Positions 1-13,070 are shown, numbered from the stretch's first letter. The stretch is 64,000 bases of DNA from Nemania diffusa (GCA_038501195.1 JBBPUQ010000008.1:2924501-2988500), one strand, 5' to 3'. Numbers and translations: made by a program. The notes: generated by a model from the letters alone, not told the origin.

Positions 1-682
1 AAGGGGTCTTCTTGCATATGCTAGGTAGATATACCAATAAATTGCCTCCACGAACCTAGTATTAACGTCCGATTGGGGGCATCTGGTTATGTGAAAACCT
101 TTAAAGGGATAGGTAGTAGGAGAACAGAGATCGTCGGATATGCCGGCCAGAGTATGAACATACCTGCAATCCGATCGCTCTTCTTTTATCTCGTCACATT
201 GACGCATCGTACGTAACTTCGTGGGCCGACAAGGAATAGCCAGATCCGATCATGGCTTATACACTCGAAGCCCCATAGTTTATCTTGTTCCAATCGGCTT
301 GGCTTCAGTCGAAATCGACCCGAGTGAATATGTAGCATATAAGGGGTAGGGTCTATAAGCTCTAAAATATCTAGCAACATACAGAATAGACAAAGGGACT
401 GTCTAGTTAAGGAGCACAGAGGTACACATTTGCGACTATTGTTTGGTTCTCTGTAATATTCTAGAGCGATACTAAATAAAGACGTTAAACTAGCTAAGCT
501 ACTCATAAGCTTTTTATAACATCGCTAGGCAGTGTGGTAGATGTCAAGAACTACAACTACCTAAACTCAAGTTTTTAGAGCTAGTTGATAATTGCCAAAT
601 AAGGCACGTATGTATATGAAGTAGAGGCTGTTATAAATCCAATACCAAGTAATATAGGCGAGTGAAGGGGGGACTCTCATCA
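1..682. other. Intergenic, no gene recognised
   Basis: No open frame here resembles a known family. The one longer minus-strand frame (about 186-506) has low-complexity, non-biased codon use and no start or splice context, so I treat it as chance. Confidence 0.5.
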
Positions 683-1803
683 TCACCGCGAGGGGATAAC
701 CCTAGATATTTCCGTCATCTGGTTCATGTTGTTGACACCAAGCATGCTCATACGGAAATACGCTTGCGCGTAGGCCTTGCATCATCGAATTAGCAATTGC
801 CTATCTAGCCACCAGTAATAGAGAAGGGGACACTTACAGGGCTCCAGAGTGCTTGGCCAGTAGAGCCAGCAAACGTGTGCCACAGCGCCTGGGTGGTCGA
901 GTAGGTGGCGAGCGCCTTGTCGCTGTGCAGGATGAAGAAGGTCTTGTTGTCGCCGGTCAGAGTCTCGCCGTAGAACGACGCATCCCAGATCTGCGGGTCG
1001 GTGTCGAGCGGCGCGCCGGCACGGGCCGGGTCGACGAAGCGCTGCGTCGCGGCCGTGTGGGCACCCACCAGCGCCACGAGGTCACTAGCCGTGAACGTCT
1101 TCTGGGCGAACAGGCTGATGAGCGTGGGGGCGTCCGAGGAGACCGAGGGCAGCTTGTTTGGAGGGGCGGCCGTGGGGTTGTCTGTCCTGCCCACGAAGGC
1201 GCGGATGCGCGGGCCCCCCGGGCACGCGACGGCGCCCACGATGGCGCCGAGCTGGATGATGTCGGCCATGCCTGCGCCGTAGGGGTGGTACGTGCTGTAG
1301 TAGGTCTTGGTCTGGGCGGCGATCTGTGCCAGGCCGTTGTTCTCGCTGCGACTGAGCTCGTCGGTCAGCAGCAGCGAGCCATCCGCGCCACCGTAGGCCG
1401 ATGTTACATCCCACGCAGCGGCGTCGTGGAAACCCTGGCGGATGGCACCTCGGCCGAGATCTGTGCAGCCGTTCGTATCGGCGAAGTCACCCCACATGGT
1501 GGTAGCAACATAATGCCATAAGCAGAGGGGATCCTTGCTGCAGGCACTGGAGCCGAGAGGTCCGGGTGGTGTGTAGGCGCCACCGCTTGGGGCGGTCGAA
1601 TCCTCTGTCAGCTGAAGGATGGCCTTGATAGTCTTTCCCACCGGCGTCAGTGAGCCCGAAGCAACATCTCCGATGAGAGCAGTAGAACGGGCACTGAGGA
1701 TATAATCATCACGAGCTTGGATCTCAGCTAGGGCTTTGTGCATCCCCGGGTAGGCGAGGGCCTGGGTAGCGGTGCAGGTGAGAACGAACGTAGATATCTT
1801 CAT
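683..1803 (-). CDS. Secreted class II haem peroxidase (ascomycete ligninase-like)
   Basis: Two exons (1803-838 and 775-683, minus strand) joined across a 62-nt GTAAGT...AG intron encode 352 aa. The N-terminus (MKISTFVLTC, then an Ala-rich stretch ending near residue 18) is a signal peptide. The distal haem pocket is GAIRQGFHDA, with Arg122 and the distal His126. The proximal ligand is His249 in LVALVGAHT. The region around residue 195 carries the CPGGP segment typical of the plant/fungal/bacterial peroxidase superfamily. The short second exon supplies the C-terminal FRMSMLGVNNM segment, which the unspliced frame lacks. By family the enzyme oxidises phenolic or aromatic substrates with H2O2 outside the cell. 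I did not identify the exposed catalytic Trp or the Mn site, so ligninolytic activity is not claimed. Fungal class II enzymes are usually 330-380 aa, so this one is full length. Confidence 0.9.
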
Positions 1804-1868
1804 CTTATAAGAAATATGCCCAATCCGTGAGTAAGAGTAGACAATGTGTATGTAGACGAATATGGCTG

Positions 1869-1874
1869 TTTATA
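1869..1874 (-). promoter_or_regulatory. Putative TATA box of the peroxidase gene
   Basis: TATAAA on the minus strand lies about 66 bp upstream of the peroxidase start codon, a usual distance for a fungal TATA element. Position only; no transcription start is known. Confidence 0.4.
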
Positions 1875-4183
1875 AGTGAATTTGAGCTACGGAGACCTGA
1901 TGGCTTAGCAAAAGAAGGAATAGCCGTGAGAAAAAAATAATGATCTCTTGACAAGCTGCGGGTATCGATATTGCCTGATGAGCTTGTTGTTGAGAAACAT
2001 GATCTTCTTGGCTGAGACCTTCGTATTTATATGCTCATGTTCCATCTTTCTCGCCTCCCACTATCGTCTTTTTTTATGTCCAAACTAGAGCGCCCCTCGC
2101 TTTCGATATTGGCCAGGAGCAATATTTGTTTCATGGCTTCCGAGAGGACGAGCTGCAGCTTCGAGGGGGATGCCTGTACTCGAATGCATACAGTGATTCT
2201 TTGGTGAACAAAGACTGGCTGCAGCTTGCGTTGACTGCCTTCTGTCTGTCGGTGATGTCAATAGACATATCGGGCATCCAGCCATGCATGCAAGGTAGCC
2301 TGGCCACCAAAAGCTCGTCATACGATAACTCTAGACGAGTGTTCTTTTTATCTCGACGGGAAATACGGTGAGCGGCACAGTCAGGCGTGCGCTGCATATT
2401 ATCGGCCCAGTAGCTAGTCTTCATTCATGATAACAGCCTCGTAGCTGACCATGCCGCAAGGGCGGCGGCGGCGGCCTCGAGCAGACTGTGGTATCCTGTT
2501 GTCAGCCCAGCTGTGCCGCCGTTACAAATTGTCGAGAGGCTGTCCGGAAGGGATGCTACTTGCCAGGCCATCTGTCTCTGTTTTCTTTTGAGATGAGTAA
2601 GGCCATGACAATAAGCAACACCATGATTGGTCGCCAGCGGTTGACGCCTCAGCGCCACTGAGTTGGCGACTCAGTCTAATGTCCGGCACTCACTACCCTG
2701 TGTGATCTAATATAGAATATCAACTGCCGGGGTCCGGATTACCCAGTCAGTTTATCGACCTACATATTCTCTCGGTCCCGGTTCTGCAGCACGTGAGGAC
2801 GAGATCGGACAGTGCGTAGTTGGGCTAAACGGTCCTTTTCCCTGCGCGGACCAGATTCTCTACGGCCGTGTCTGCCCCCAAGGCCGGCGTAAGGGGCTAG
2901 TATTTGAATAGTCTTGATGCGAGATTTCGTGTCTAACTAGCTAGAAAACCAAAGGCCAATGAGAATTTGGATATGTTCCGAGCCTGTTGATTAAACGGGT
3001 TGGAAAAAACAAGAAAGAATAGGTAACCCTAATTTTAGTCGCACGTTACAACTCAAGCTAGATATTTAGATCTGCTGTGCATCGCATCTACCTGCCGCAA
3101 GATGGGCTTGCATAATACAACACACGTCAGGGCACAGCCACCATACCGGGTGACGAGATGGCCGAAGGCGAACAGTCTTTTTGGTTTAATAGGCAGGTGA
3201 CAGTGTATTATCTCATACTCGGTTCCTCGAGACATATCATGTTGATTTATTGGCAACTATTTGTTCCAAGTTTAAAATAATGCATATTAATATTGAACAA
3301 CACCGCGGATATATCGGCTTATGAAGGACGGAGGACGGAGGTACTATAACGCGAGCACCGGCTAGCTACTTGAGAGACACCCAATAAACAACGCCACTAT
3401 CACCTATAACCAATACCCGTATCTTCTATTCACTATAGTAATCCTCCATCCATCCTGTTGCAACCTCTGCTATGAACATAGTCGACTAGATCTTCTTCTC
3501 TGGGTAGCCGCCGTGGTTCTCGATCTGCTTCTATCCGTGAGTGCCTCACAGAATTAGCCCTTCGTCATTTAGCTTCCGGTTCTTCTATATCCTCTTTCAC
3601 AATGTTGCTATTCTTATTAGGGGTTATAGGAGAAGGTCTCAGAATTGAACATCATCTCAGCTACAAGATGAACTCTATATGTATGATACAATACCAATAA
3701 GCTCATAGCTTTGGAATAATAGGTATCCTAATCTTAAACATCCAGCGACCTATCAAGGTAATGGGTACTATGTAGTTCGGCTACTATTCGAATTAGGGCG
3801 GTTAATCGCGTGGGTGCCCTTTACAATCTTGCGCTTTTTAACTTATTTACAAAAGAGCGGACGGAATCCCAAGTTCTCTAAAGAATGTCACTGTACGTAG
3901 AGGATCGCGGTACTAATAAATATTATGTGAAGTTCCATTCCTTGAGAGATGTATAGTAGAGTTTTCAAGTGCATAGGACATCACGTAAATAGCACATGTT
4001 GTGGAAGTGGAAGTAATTCGTGCATCTTTTTGCTCATCATCATGTACATATACCATGCTACACTTAAACAGAACTACTATCATCACGCCAACTACTCGTA
4101 TCACTCTCCGCGAAGCGATAGGCACGCGAATGCCCCCTCAGGCTCCACGATGTGTGAATGCTACCCCAGTCACCGGATCCGAC
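1875..4183. other. Intergenic region, no gene recognised
   Basis: About 2.3 kb between the peroxidase promoter and the 3' end of sec3. Short open frames are present on both strands around 2.1-2.7 kb but none has a recognisable domain, signal peptide or credible splice continuation. The AT-rich stretch 3.0-4.0 kb shows nothing I can assign. Confidence 0.5.
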
Positions 4184-7100
4184 CTACCGACCCGTGGTGG
4201 AGAAGGCTATTTTTACATCGGCCCGCGGCCATTCGAATAAGACATCGCCACCGTATACCGTCGTCGTGATAGTAGAGATGCGTACCTCGACCTCATTATA
4301 AAACTTTTCGCAGTCTTTCAGAACGCGATTAACTAGCTCCCGGCTTAAACTTGGGTCGTCTGCATCGCCGAAATGTTTTTCAACCCGCTTACGCAGCGCT
4401 TCGATACCCTTACGGACTTCGCGCCCATCGTACGTACTAAGGATTTTGTTGAACGTCGCCTTTGAATTGCTAGGCTGTGCGGCGATGATTGTGATGGTCT
4501 TGCCTGATGCGATCTGAGTCTCGAGGTTTTCCAAGTACTCCAGCAATTTCCCTAGAGGTCTGCGTATCACCGCATTGAGATATAAATTCATGTGCTCTGC
4601 CATCTCATTGGCTGCAGCTTCCTTCCAATCCTCGAGTACCTCAAGACCGTGGGTATTTAGTTCCTCTGAAAAATGATTCATATTCTCAATTAAGAGGATG
4701 TGGTAGTTCAACGCTTCCTTGTCCTCGGGATCGGCACCGCTGCTCGTAAGAGTTGCGGGGTTCTCTCGCGCAATCACCTTTAGAGAGTCAAACATGGACT
4801 TTATGATGCGCTCATACTCTCGGTCTACGGCTCGTCTGACGGAGGAAGCTGTATCCGTTGTCGAGAGCATGTTCTCAATTGCCGCCGAGAAATTCGGGAA
4901 TACACGCATAAAAGAGATGACGCCTTTCCGCTTCTTGATTTTGACTTTGGTATCCTCGATCGCTCGAATCTGTTCCTCTACGAATTTAGAGAAGCGTGAT
5001 TCGAGGCTCCCGTTGAGCTTCTGGAGAACGTTGTTTAGAAAGTCTTGGTTAGATGAGGTCATCTCTACTTGCTTGCGCTCCAAGACTGCCAAAACACCAA
5101 CTCCTTGCCTAGTCTCTTGTTAGCGGTGCAGGTTTGACTGGAAAAAAAGCAACTTGGCGATACTTACAATGGATCTTGTGCTAGAACCCACAGAATCAAG
5201 TTTTGAAGATCTTGGTCTAGGAATGAAAATATGGCTTCCATTGCTCGGGTGACTCTCCTGGCTAACTCCCGATTAGGCTCCATCAGTCTGTGCCTCTTTA
5301 AGTCACCACCTTTTCGATCGCGTGGGCGTGTAGCTGCTACCAGATCTGGGAAATCTGCAGTCTCCAAGGTCGTAGCATGGAAAAAATCCACGATGAAGTT
5401 TTGCTCCATCTCGACAAGAGGAAGTAAATCGTCCATAATCCCAGCGAAAATTTCGTAAGCATGACTGCGACCATCTGGAACCTTTTCTAAGTTGGTTTTG
5501 CTTCCCTCGCCCAGTGGCCTACCAAGGCTCCTCGCTAGAGTTTGACTTCTCTTGACGGTGACCCTCCTAGCAGTCGCCATGGTGCCTTCTTGCTGTTTTT
5601 CTATTTGAGCTGTAAAAAGTAATTCTGACTCATCGCCTGCAGGTTTCCTTGCATTCCTCTTCCATGCATCCAATATATCTTTGAATTCTGTTCGGTATAG
5701 CGGGGTATACTTCTCTTGGTAAATGAGAAGATAACGAGCCCACTCCTCCATGTTTACCTCTCTGGAGTATAGGATCAAGGGACTGTATCGCCAAAGTACG
5801 TCTCGCCCGGTGTCATGGTTACGAGGGTCGACCTTCTTGGACAAGGCACCAGCAATGCTGGACTTGGTTTCTTGAATGGCCTTATCAAATTGGCGGAACA
5901 TGAAGCCGCCCAATCTGCTTAAAAAGAACCTGCTTTCTGATAGATACATCTCTTTCTTTTCTTGTACGATGCGCATCTTGCCGTAATCTGGATTCAGACT
6001 TGCTTGCTGCTCAGTCATGCTTGTATCTTCACTCTTTCGCGGTTCTGATCCGGCCACGGAAGAATCAATCTTCATCATGGCCTTATATAGTGTAACCAGG
6101 GTGGCTTCGATTTCTTCTAGCCCAGAAGTAGTTTCTAAGGGTGCCACTTTGAGGGACTGCAGATCATTTGCAGTGATGGCGCATATGTCAAGAAGCGACT
6201 CCAGCTCGTTGCGGAGCAACTTTTGGTTTGATGCCTGTACTTGCAATCCTTGCCCTTGGGCTTCTATGTAGGCGATATCATCAGACAATGTCTACACTTC
6301 GTTAGCATCTAATACACAGTATGGAGCATTATACTCACAGAAAGTTCAACGCTGTATAGCGTCAGCAGGTTATCAAGCTCGTCGCATTCAGTGATGGCAA
6401 CGTCTAAGCCCTTTTTTATGCCATCAACCCTTTCATCTTCCTCTTGGAACCGAGCGACCCAGCCTCCGGCTTGGGCTTTGTTCAGTTCCCGTTCTATGTC
6501 GAGTTTCATCTCATCAAAATTACGACCTCGCATCTGATTGCCTGGGACCCAGGCAAAATGGTCCAACCATCTAGCAAACTCTGTGGCTGTACCTGCGAGG
6601 GTTGTATCCACACCAAGAGCTGAGAAATACCTGGTATCATTACCAGCAATAGCTATCCGTCGTGCCTCTTCCTCTTTGCGCGTCTCTTCAAGATGCTTCC
6701 TCTGGGCTTCCTTGGAGATTTCGAGGGTTGTAGATTGGGTTGAGTTGGGCATGGTAACCTTGACCTCAGGGACAGGTGCTAGTTTCCCATCAGACTTCTG
6801 TGTAGGTTCAACAGGCTTCGGGGTTTCGGGCTGCGGTGCGGGACGGGGTGGAGCAGGCACTACACTAGTAATCCCATCTGGACCATCTGCGATGGCCTTT
6901 TTTGCCGCCTCGCGCAGTCGTTCTCCGGCTCCTCCTGGTCGAGGTTTGAAAGAACCTGCAGCTGATGCCGCTTTCCATAATGTACCCGCTAATTCTCGTT
7001 GAGATATTTTTGCCCTTATCATAGGGCCTAAGCCTGGTCGCGCTTCTTCTTCCTTAGGTGGGCCAGTCGATGAATTGTCTGGTGTTGAACTTTGGGACAC

Positions 7101-8580
7101 AGGGGCTGAAGTGCCATTCAGACTAATATTAGTGACAGCCGGAACTTCCTTGGTAGGCTCAGGAGCCGGGCCTGGTTTCTCTGGTCTTGCGTCGCCTTCA
7201 GGACGGCTTCCAATTGAGCCATTTCGGGGCATTGTTCGTTCATTGCTTCGGGGTGGAGGATCCCTTCGAGCCCCTTGACTCATCAGGGGTGCAGGCACCA
7301 GGTCATTGTCCGTAGTGCCCTGGGGCCGAAGAGGGTCCATCGGCGGTCGTTTCCTGTCTGGCAGGTCGAGTTGGGAGGTAGCAACATCCTGTGGTTCACC
7401 AAATCTCCCAACCGTACCAGATCCCGACATACCTCCGCGGGATCGGGGTGGAATACTGCCAGCATCGTCGCTTTTTGCTGTGGAAATCGACGCTGCGAGA
7501 GAATCTTGGCTTTTGTTATTTGATGCTAATCTTCGCAGAGCAGGGAGCTGATTGGGAACACGGCCTAAATCCAGACTCGGAGCCGGAGAGGAAGTCCCGT
7601 TTGGAGGTCCCCAAGCACGGACTGGTGGTGTAGATGGTAATTGGCTAGGACGAGGGCTAGGCAATGCAGTAGGGGTCGTCTGCGAGGATGATGTCTCCGT
7701 CCATAACGACTTAGGTTCAGGTCGCGAACGGGATGGAGGTCTTGAATCTGGCCGCGATGGCGGCCGGGACGGAGCTCTTAGGGGAGGTAAGCCATCGGGT
7801 CGTGAAGAGGGAACCGGGGCTTTAACATCGCCTCGAAGGGGAGCAGGGGACGGTCGCGGGGGCGTGCCTGTCTGCTGGGGTCGCGCGGTAACAGGCTCGT
7901 AGGGAGGCGGCGGATCTCGCATGGATGATGGTGGTGGTGGTTTTCGCGAACCAAGCACCTGGTCTTGTTCACGGGGATCGAACCCTTTCAGCTCTGGCTG
8001 GCCCCCACCAGTGTATTTACCATAGATTTTGATCAGGCTCGCAATAAAGAACTTCTTTTCCTTATCTGCCTGGGCCTGCCAGTAGTACGGCTTGCCAATA
8101 TTGACGATGAAGCCGGTGTCGCCGGCCCATTGGCGCTGCTCCGGGTCGACGGTGGAGGCAGTGAACGACTCGACGGCTGTCAGATCGTTGAGATCCCATG
8201 TCTTGCCAATAGAGAACGAGCCGTTGGCATTTTCCTTGGATTTGTGCATGCGCACACGGCCCGACTTGCGCACAGAGACGATGATGACGCGGGGCTTTGC
8301 CGACTCTCTTCGGTTTTCTGGTGGAGGCGGGCTGGTTGGATGCGACCCGTACTCGGTAATACGAATGTGGGTGATGTAAGTTTCGATGACTAGTAGCGCG
8401 GAAGCAGAATCAGTGCACAGGTCTACGTGACACACAGAAAGAGGTTGCCATACTGGATCCGTCCGTATCTTTCTTGTTGAAGCAACTCTCGACGATGCGA
8501 CGCTTCTCCTCCTCAAACCTCTCGGCCCTGCTCATGTCTCGGCCGTAGCCAGGGCCACCTCGCGGCCGGGGAGCCTCCAT
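4184..8580 (-). CDS. sec3: Exocyst complex subunit Sec3
   Basis: Four exons (8580-8454, 8389-6339, 6291-5168, 5108-4184) give 1408 aa. Introns are 64, 47 and 59 nt with GT/AG ends and keep the frame. The N-terminus (MSRAERFEEEKRR... then ITHIRITEY) leads into the Sec3 PH-like PIP2/Rho-binding domain, roughly residues 40-190, ending near GGGQPELKGFDP. A long Pro/Ser/Arg-rich disordered region follows (about 190-560). Then comes a Glu/Arg/Lys-rich coiled coil around the EEARRIAIAG segment, and the helical rod that makes up the last 700 residues. Sec3 marks sites of polarised secretion and tethers vesicles at the hyphal tip. The start at 8580 was chosen because it adds the conserved N-terminal segment that the unspliced frame (Met at 8516) lacks. 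The C-terminal YGGDVLFEW segment reads through without a further intron. It is a conserved housekeeping gene between accessory genes. Confidence 0.93.
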
Positions 8581-9208
8581 CGGTGCCTAATTTGCCTAAT
8601 GTCAAGCGATTTCATGAATCTAAACGCGCGATCATGGAAAGATTCGACGAGGTTCGAGGAGCATCTTCGAATAGCATCTACGCGGCGGCGGCCAGACTCG
8701 AAAGAAGGCCAGAACGGCCACGAGGATTCGGATAGTGGTGTTATCCAGTCCGCATACGATGGTTATAGTTATAACGATTCGAAAGGCCGTCTGATGGTAT
8801 AAATTGGGTGATGGCTGACGAAGCGATCGCTATAGTGTCTACTGCACAATCGGGGGTCAATAAGCTTAATGGGTAGGATAGGTATCTAGATTCTAGGTGT
8901 TAGGGAGTCGGACCAGGCGCGGGTGAAACAACTTAGTGAACAAGGTCCTTATTACGCAGTGCTATGCGTCTGTACCGTAGCAAGTATAGTTTACGGGTAC
9001 TTCCAAGGTTCCCGGTTTCAAGGATGAAACTAGATACGCAAGCCACAACTATGGGGATAATGCGATGGATCAAGCCACATATGCTAGCCACAGCTTTCGT
9101 ACGAGATACCTAAGCAGACCTGAGGCATGTAGACAGAAGAAATACCTCTTACGCACTCTTTTTCCCAGCTGCTATAATTTAGGTAAATAAGCGAATTACT
9201 TTCAAATC
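8581..9208. other. Intergenic: sec3 promoter and aminopeptidase 3' flank
   Basis: Holds the sec3 upstream region and the downstream region of the aminopeptidase gene. No further gene is visible; the plus-strand frame at 8599-8802 is short and has no family resemblance. Confidence 0.5.
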
Positions 9209-10508
9209 TCAGATGCTATATTTCCCCATAATCTCTCTGACTCTCTCAAGCGGTAGCGCCTCAATCTTGTGACCCAGGTTTCCGACCATGGTGTCTGCCA
9301 TGCAAACAGCATTGTATATCGCCTCCTCCGTAGCCTCGGCTGCTGCTTCGAAGAGGCCGTTGATTGATGCATCATCCACCAAGTCTGCCGCATATGGCGT
9401 GGGCTTCCATGGATCTACCGCGCGTCTTTCCATAGATATCGACTGCACCGGGATCCGGTTCCCGGTCGAGAATGCGAGAAAGATGTCACCGCTGGGGTTA
9501 TGACCTTGGCCACCCACCCTAGCGAGACCGACGGTGGCCCTCTTTGCAAGGCGCTGGAGCTGCGTTGGATGAAGAGGTGCGTCTGTAGCTAAAATTACGA
9601 TGATGCTTCCATCTTTGCGTTCTTTCTCTCTCTCAAGGGATTCTTGGGCAAGCTTCATCTCGGCATCGAGCTCCGCCGCTTTCGCTTCTTCTTGAGCCAG
9701 TATCCTTCCGACGGGGACACCGGATATGCGAAAATTAGGCTTCTTGCCGTAGTTCGCTTGAACTAAGGCACCGACAGTGTAATTCTTAGGCTCTCCTTTT
9801 GTGTCAAACCCCGGAACTACCCGGCTACTACTTCCTGTGCCGCCTTTAAAGTAGTCTATGCCAATGACAACAGTTAGCGAGGCTGGAGCGATCACTCAAA
9901 TGCTGTCATAATAGGGAACAGAGTGCTCATGTCTAAAACTTACGGCAGATCATTCCGGTGCCACCACCAACACACCCTTCCCTGACGCGATCGCTTGATA
10001 CATTTTCTAGGCCCTTTACGATATGTGCAGGCGTGATAGGGAACTGTGTTAAGTCGTTCAAGTACCCGTCGAATGTCTCGGCGACAATGGGCAAAAGAAA
10101 CCAGTCTACCTGGCCTTTTGCAGCCCCCTGGGTCTTGATTGCATATTCGTAAATCCCTTGGTACGCAGCACCAACCGCGAAAGAGTTGGTGATGATGATT
10201 GGCGAATGCAGCAACCCGGTCTCGTTGATCCAGTGGCTGCCCGTCATCTCTCCCGACCCGTTAAAACTGAACAGCCCTGCGTAGCATGCATTGTGAAACC
10301 AATCGTGTCTTGGGAGGATGCTTGTGACGCCTGTATTCACATTACCGTCATCAGCAAGAATCTCCTGTGTATGAACCAAAACCCCCGGCACATCGGTTAT
10401 GGAATTGAGCGATCCAGGTGCCCAATCTCCAAAATGGACCTCAGGCAAGAGCTCACGAATCCGCATACGAGGCAATTTGGACCCCGCAGAAGAATCTGAG
10501 GTCGACAT
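9209..10508 (-). CDS. DmpA-type L-aminopeptidase/D-esterase (MEROPS family P1)
   Basis: Two exons (10508-9944, 9855-9209) around an 88-nt intron give 403 aa. Splicing restores the family segment GTGMICHYFKGG, which the unspliced frames break. Family hallmarks are the early [10 protein letters not shown] stretch, GTGMIC near residue 183, the conserved Asn223 in VQANYG, and [15 protein letters not shown]1 proteins are made as inactive precursors and cut themselves between Gly and Ser, exposing the N-terminal nucleophile of the beta chain. Here that bond is predicted between Gly271 and Ser272. Known members release N-terminal residues from D- or L-amino-acid amides or beta-peptides; the natural substrate of fungal forms is unknown. 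No signal peptide is seen, so it is probably cytosolic. It is divergent from the transhydrogenase gene, with about 730 bp between start codons. Confidence 0.9.
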
Positions 10509-11238
10509 GGTGGATGCGGGGAATCAATCGTCGTCTAAAGAATAGACTAAAATCGGCTGCGAAGGGGCGATGAGATATTGCTTCTCTACCTAATAAATAA
10601 TATGGCTGCGAAATGAGCTGCGCGGGCTCATCTTTATAATAGATCAATTGACATCATTTTGATTAAGCAGCCGGGGTACACATTCAACGCTATACTAAAC
10701 TCTCTAGATAATACCGGGGTACAACAGACTGAGTCACGCCGGGACCATGAGTAGGAATGGACTTAAGCGATTGGTCAATGGCTGACAAGTAACGTTGGTA
10801 TATCAGGATAAGAAGAGGTCTATCGCGCCACGGGAGAATGCTTATAGATTACAGTCTACCTATCATAAAACACGTTGAAGGACGAACATAGGCTAGGACC
10901 GTCTCCGTTAGTAAGTACCAAGATCGATCCGAGGTCCTATCTAGTCCTGTGCCGTGCGGAGAATTCTTTGTCGCCATTCCCCCACAAAGAGCTCTCGGGA
11001 TTAACCCCACACAAGCTGTTGGAGGACATGATCTAAGCAGCCGAGATGTTGTGTCGTGGACTCGTGACTGGAAGTCCTCACCCGTGTCCTCCTTAAAAAT
11101 GTCGCTGTGTGGCATTCATTTCACCCTCCAAGTCAGTCAATATCAAAGAACATAGCCAGACGTAAGCCGAGCGGGCAATTGGACAACAAAGTCCTCGTTC
11201 AAGTATTCGGCCTTCTATTCTATACTTCGTCTCTGAAG
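10509..11238. other. Shared divergent promoter region
   Basis: About 730 bp between the aminopeptidase (left) and transhydrogenase (right) start codons. No open frame looks genuine and no specific operator was recognised. Confidence 0.5.
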
Positions 11239-12931
11239 ATGAGTGCTGCAATTCGCGTGGTGCCGAGTGTGAGTGCTCTTCTATTCAATCTGCCACATTC
11301 ATTCAAGCCCGGCTTTAACAAGATATTCAACAGGCCGCGACTCGAGCTGTTAGTCTGCTCAGAACAGTGCAATATACGCACCCGCCGAACTGCCCGTGTC
11401 ATTCTAACCCGGGTTATCACAATCGCCATGCCCGGCCACAAGTCGAGGCTTATGCTCAGCGAGCCCGGGAGGCCGGAAGACGCGGTTTTGCTTCACCTAT
11501 GGATCCCAATCAGCAGAAAGAGTACGCCTTTGAGATGGCCGCGTCCTCAATTCGGTTCGGGCCCGGTGTAACTCAGGAAGTCGGCATGGACTTTACCAAC
11601 ATGGGTGCTAAGAAAGTCTGTGTCGTCACTGACTCCACTGTCAGAAAACTCACTGCCGTCAGGCAAGTTCAGGAAGCTCTGTCAAGAGAGGGCATTGAGT
11701 ATGAAATCTTTGACAAAGTGCGAGTTGAGCCGAAGGACAGTTCGTGAGTAGTGCTATAATCTAGGAGAGAGGTGGTATGAGATTGACTTTGTCGCAGAAT
11801 CAAAGAAGCCATAGCTTTCTCAAAGACTTACGGGGCCGATGCATTCTTAGCTGTAGGTGGAGGGTCCGTGATAGACACAGCCAAGTTGATGAACCTCTAT
11901 ACCGAATATCCCGATGCAGATTTCTTGGATTTTGTAAATGCTCCACTAGGCAAGGGACGGCCTATCGAGAAGAAGCTGAAACCCTTGGTCGCTATTCCTA
12001 CGACCGCCGGCACAGGCAGTGAAACCACCGGAACGGCTATCTTTGACTTGGTAGCAAAGAAAGCTAAGACTGGTATCGCACATCGAAATCTAAAGCCAAC
12101 GCTCGGTATTTGTGATCCGCTCAATACTAGGACCATGCCTGCCGCCGTCAAGGCTAGCTCTGGGTTGGACGTCTTATTCCACTCACTGGAGTCTTGGACG
12201 GCGATACCCTTTAACGAGAGGACCCCCCGACCCACGAACCCAATCCTAAGACCAGCATACCAGGGTGCTAATCCCATCAGTGACATATTCTCTCTAAGCG
12301 CATTACGGACTACCGTAAAATACCTACCGCGATCAGTTAGAGACCCGGAAGATTTCGAGGCGCAAAGTGAGATGCTTCTCGCCGCTACACTCGCAGGTGT
12401 CGGCTTTGGCAATGCTGGCGTGCATCTGTGCCACGGTAGGCAAAATAAACTTCTATATATAGAACCAGCTAGCTCAGACCTTGTTAACACTATTTAACAG
12501 GAATGTCCTACCCGATTTCTGGCCAGAATCCAGGCTACAAGCACGCAGGCTACGAAGTGACATCGCCCATCATCCCTCACGGCGTCACAGTGGCGGTAAC
12601 TGCCCCGGCAGTGTTCCGATTCACTGCACCCTCCAACCCTGATCGCCACCTAGCAGCTGCAGAAGCGTTTGGGGTGGACATTACGAATGTGAGACGTGAG
12701 GACGCTGGGGCAGTCTTAGGGGATGCCGTGGCGAAGTTCCTTGCTGATCTCGGCGATCAGCCCAATGGACTCAAGGGGCTTGGATTCACCAGTGATGATA
12801 TTGAAAGTCTCGTTGAAGGAACTATCCCTCAAGCGAGGGTGCTTATGTTGGCCCCAGGCTTAGCGAAGGAGCTTGAGCATGAAAGAGACCAACTAAGGAG
12901 GCTGTTTGAAGACTCTATGACGCACTCATAA
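11239..12931 (+). CDS. Hydroxyacid-oxoacid transhydrogenase, mitochondrial (ADHFE1-type iron alcohol dehydrogenase)
   Basis: Four exons (11239-11268, 11334-11743, 11798-12435, 12501-12931) give 502 aa with introns of 65, 54 and 65 nt. The 10-codon first exon starts MSAAIRVVPS and continues after the intron as AATRAVSLLRTVQYTHPPNC. This gives a basic mitochondrial presequence followed by the Cys-containing N-terminal signature of this subfamily. The nucleotide-binding motif GGGSVIDTAK, the PTTAGTGSE loop and the metal-binding segments GLDVLFHSLESWTA and GVHLCHGMSYPISG are intact. The last of these is formed by the third splice. Family members transfer reducing equivalents from 4-hydroxybutyrate to 2-oxoglutarate, giving succinic semialdehyde and D-2-hydroxyglutarate, with NAD(H) kept bound. 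The full-length structure and motifs make function likely. Confidence 0.92.
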
Positions 12932-13070
12932 CTATCTGCTTATATTAACCACAGTTTTGCTGCGAGTCATCTTTAGGTGATTTCGTGCTGTCATGTATTT
13001 TTATCTTTTAGACCCGGGGCTTGAGCCTTGCTCGATCCCTCAAGGTCCCACGTGAATTTAGGACTCGCTA

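Noticed and set aside
853..1521. 222-codon plus-strand frame antisense to the peroxidase
   Set aside because: It mirrors the GC-rich codons of the peroxidase exon; Arg/Gly/Val-rich composition and no domain.
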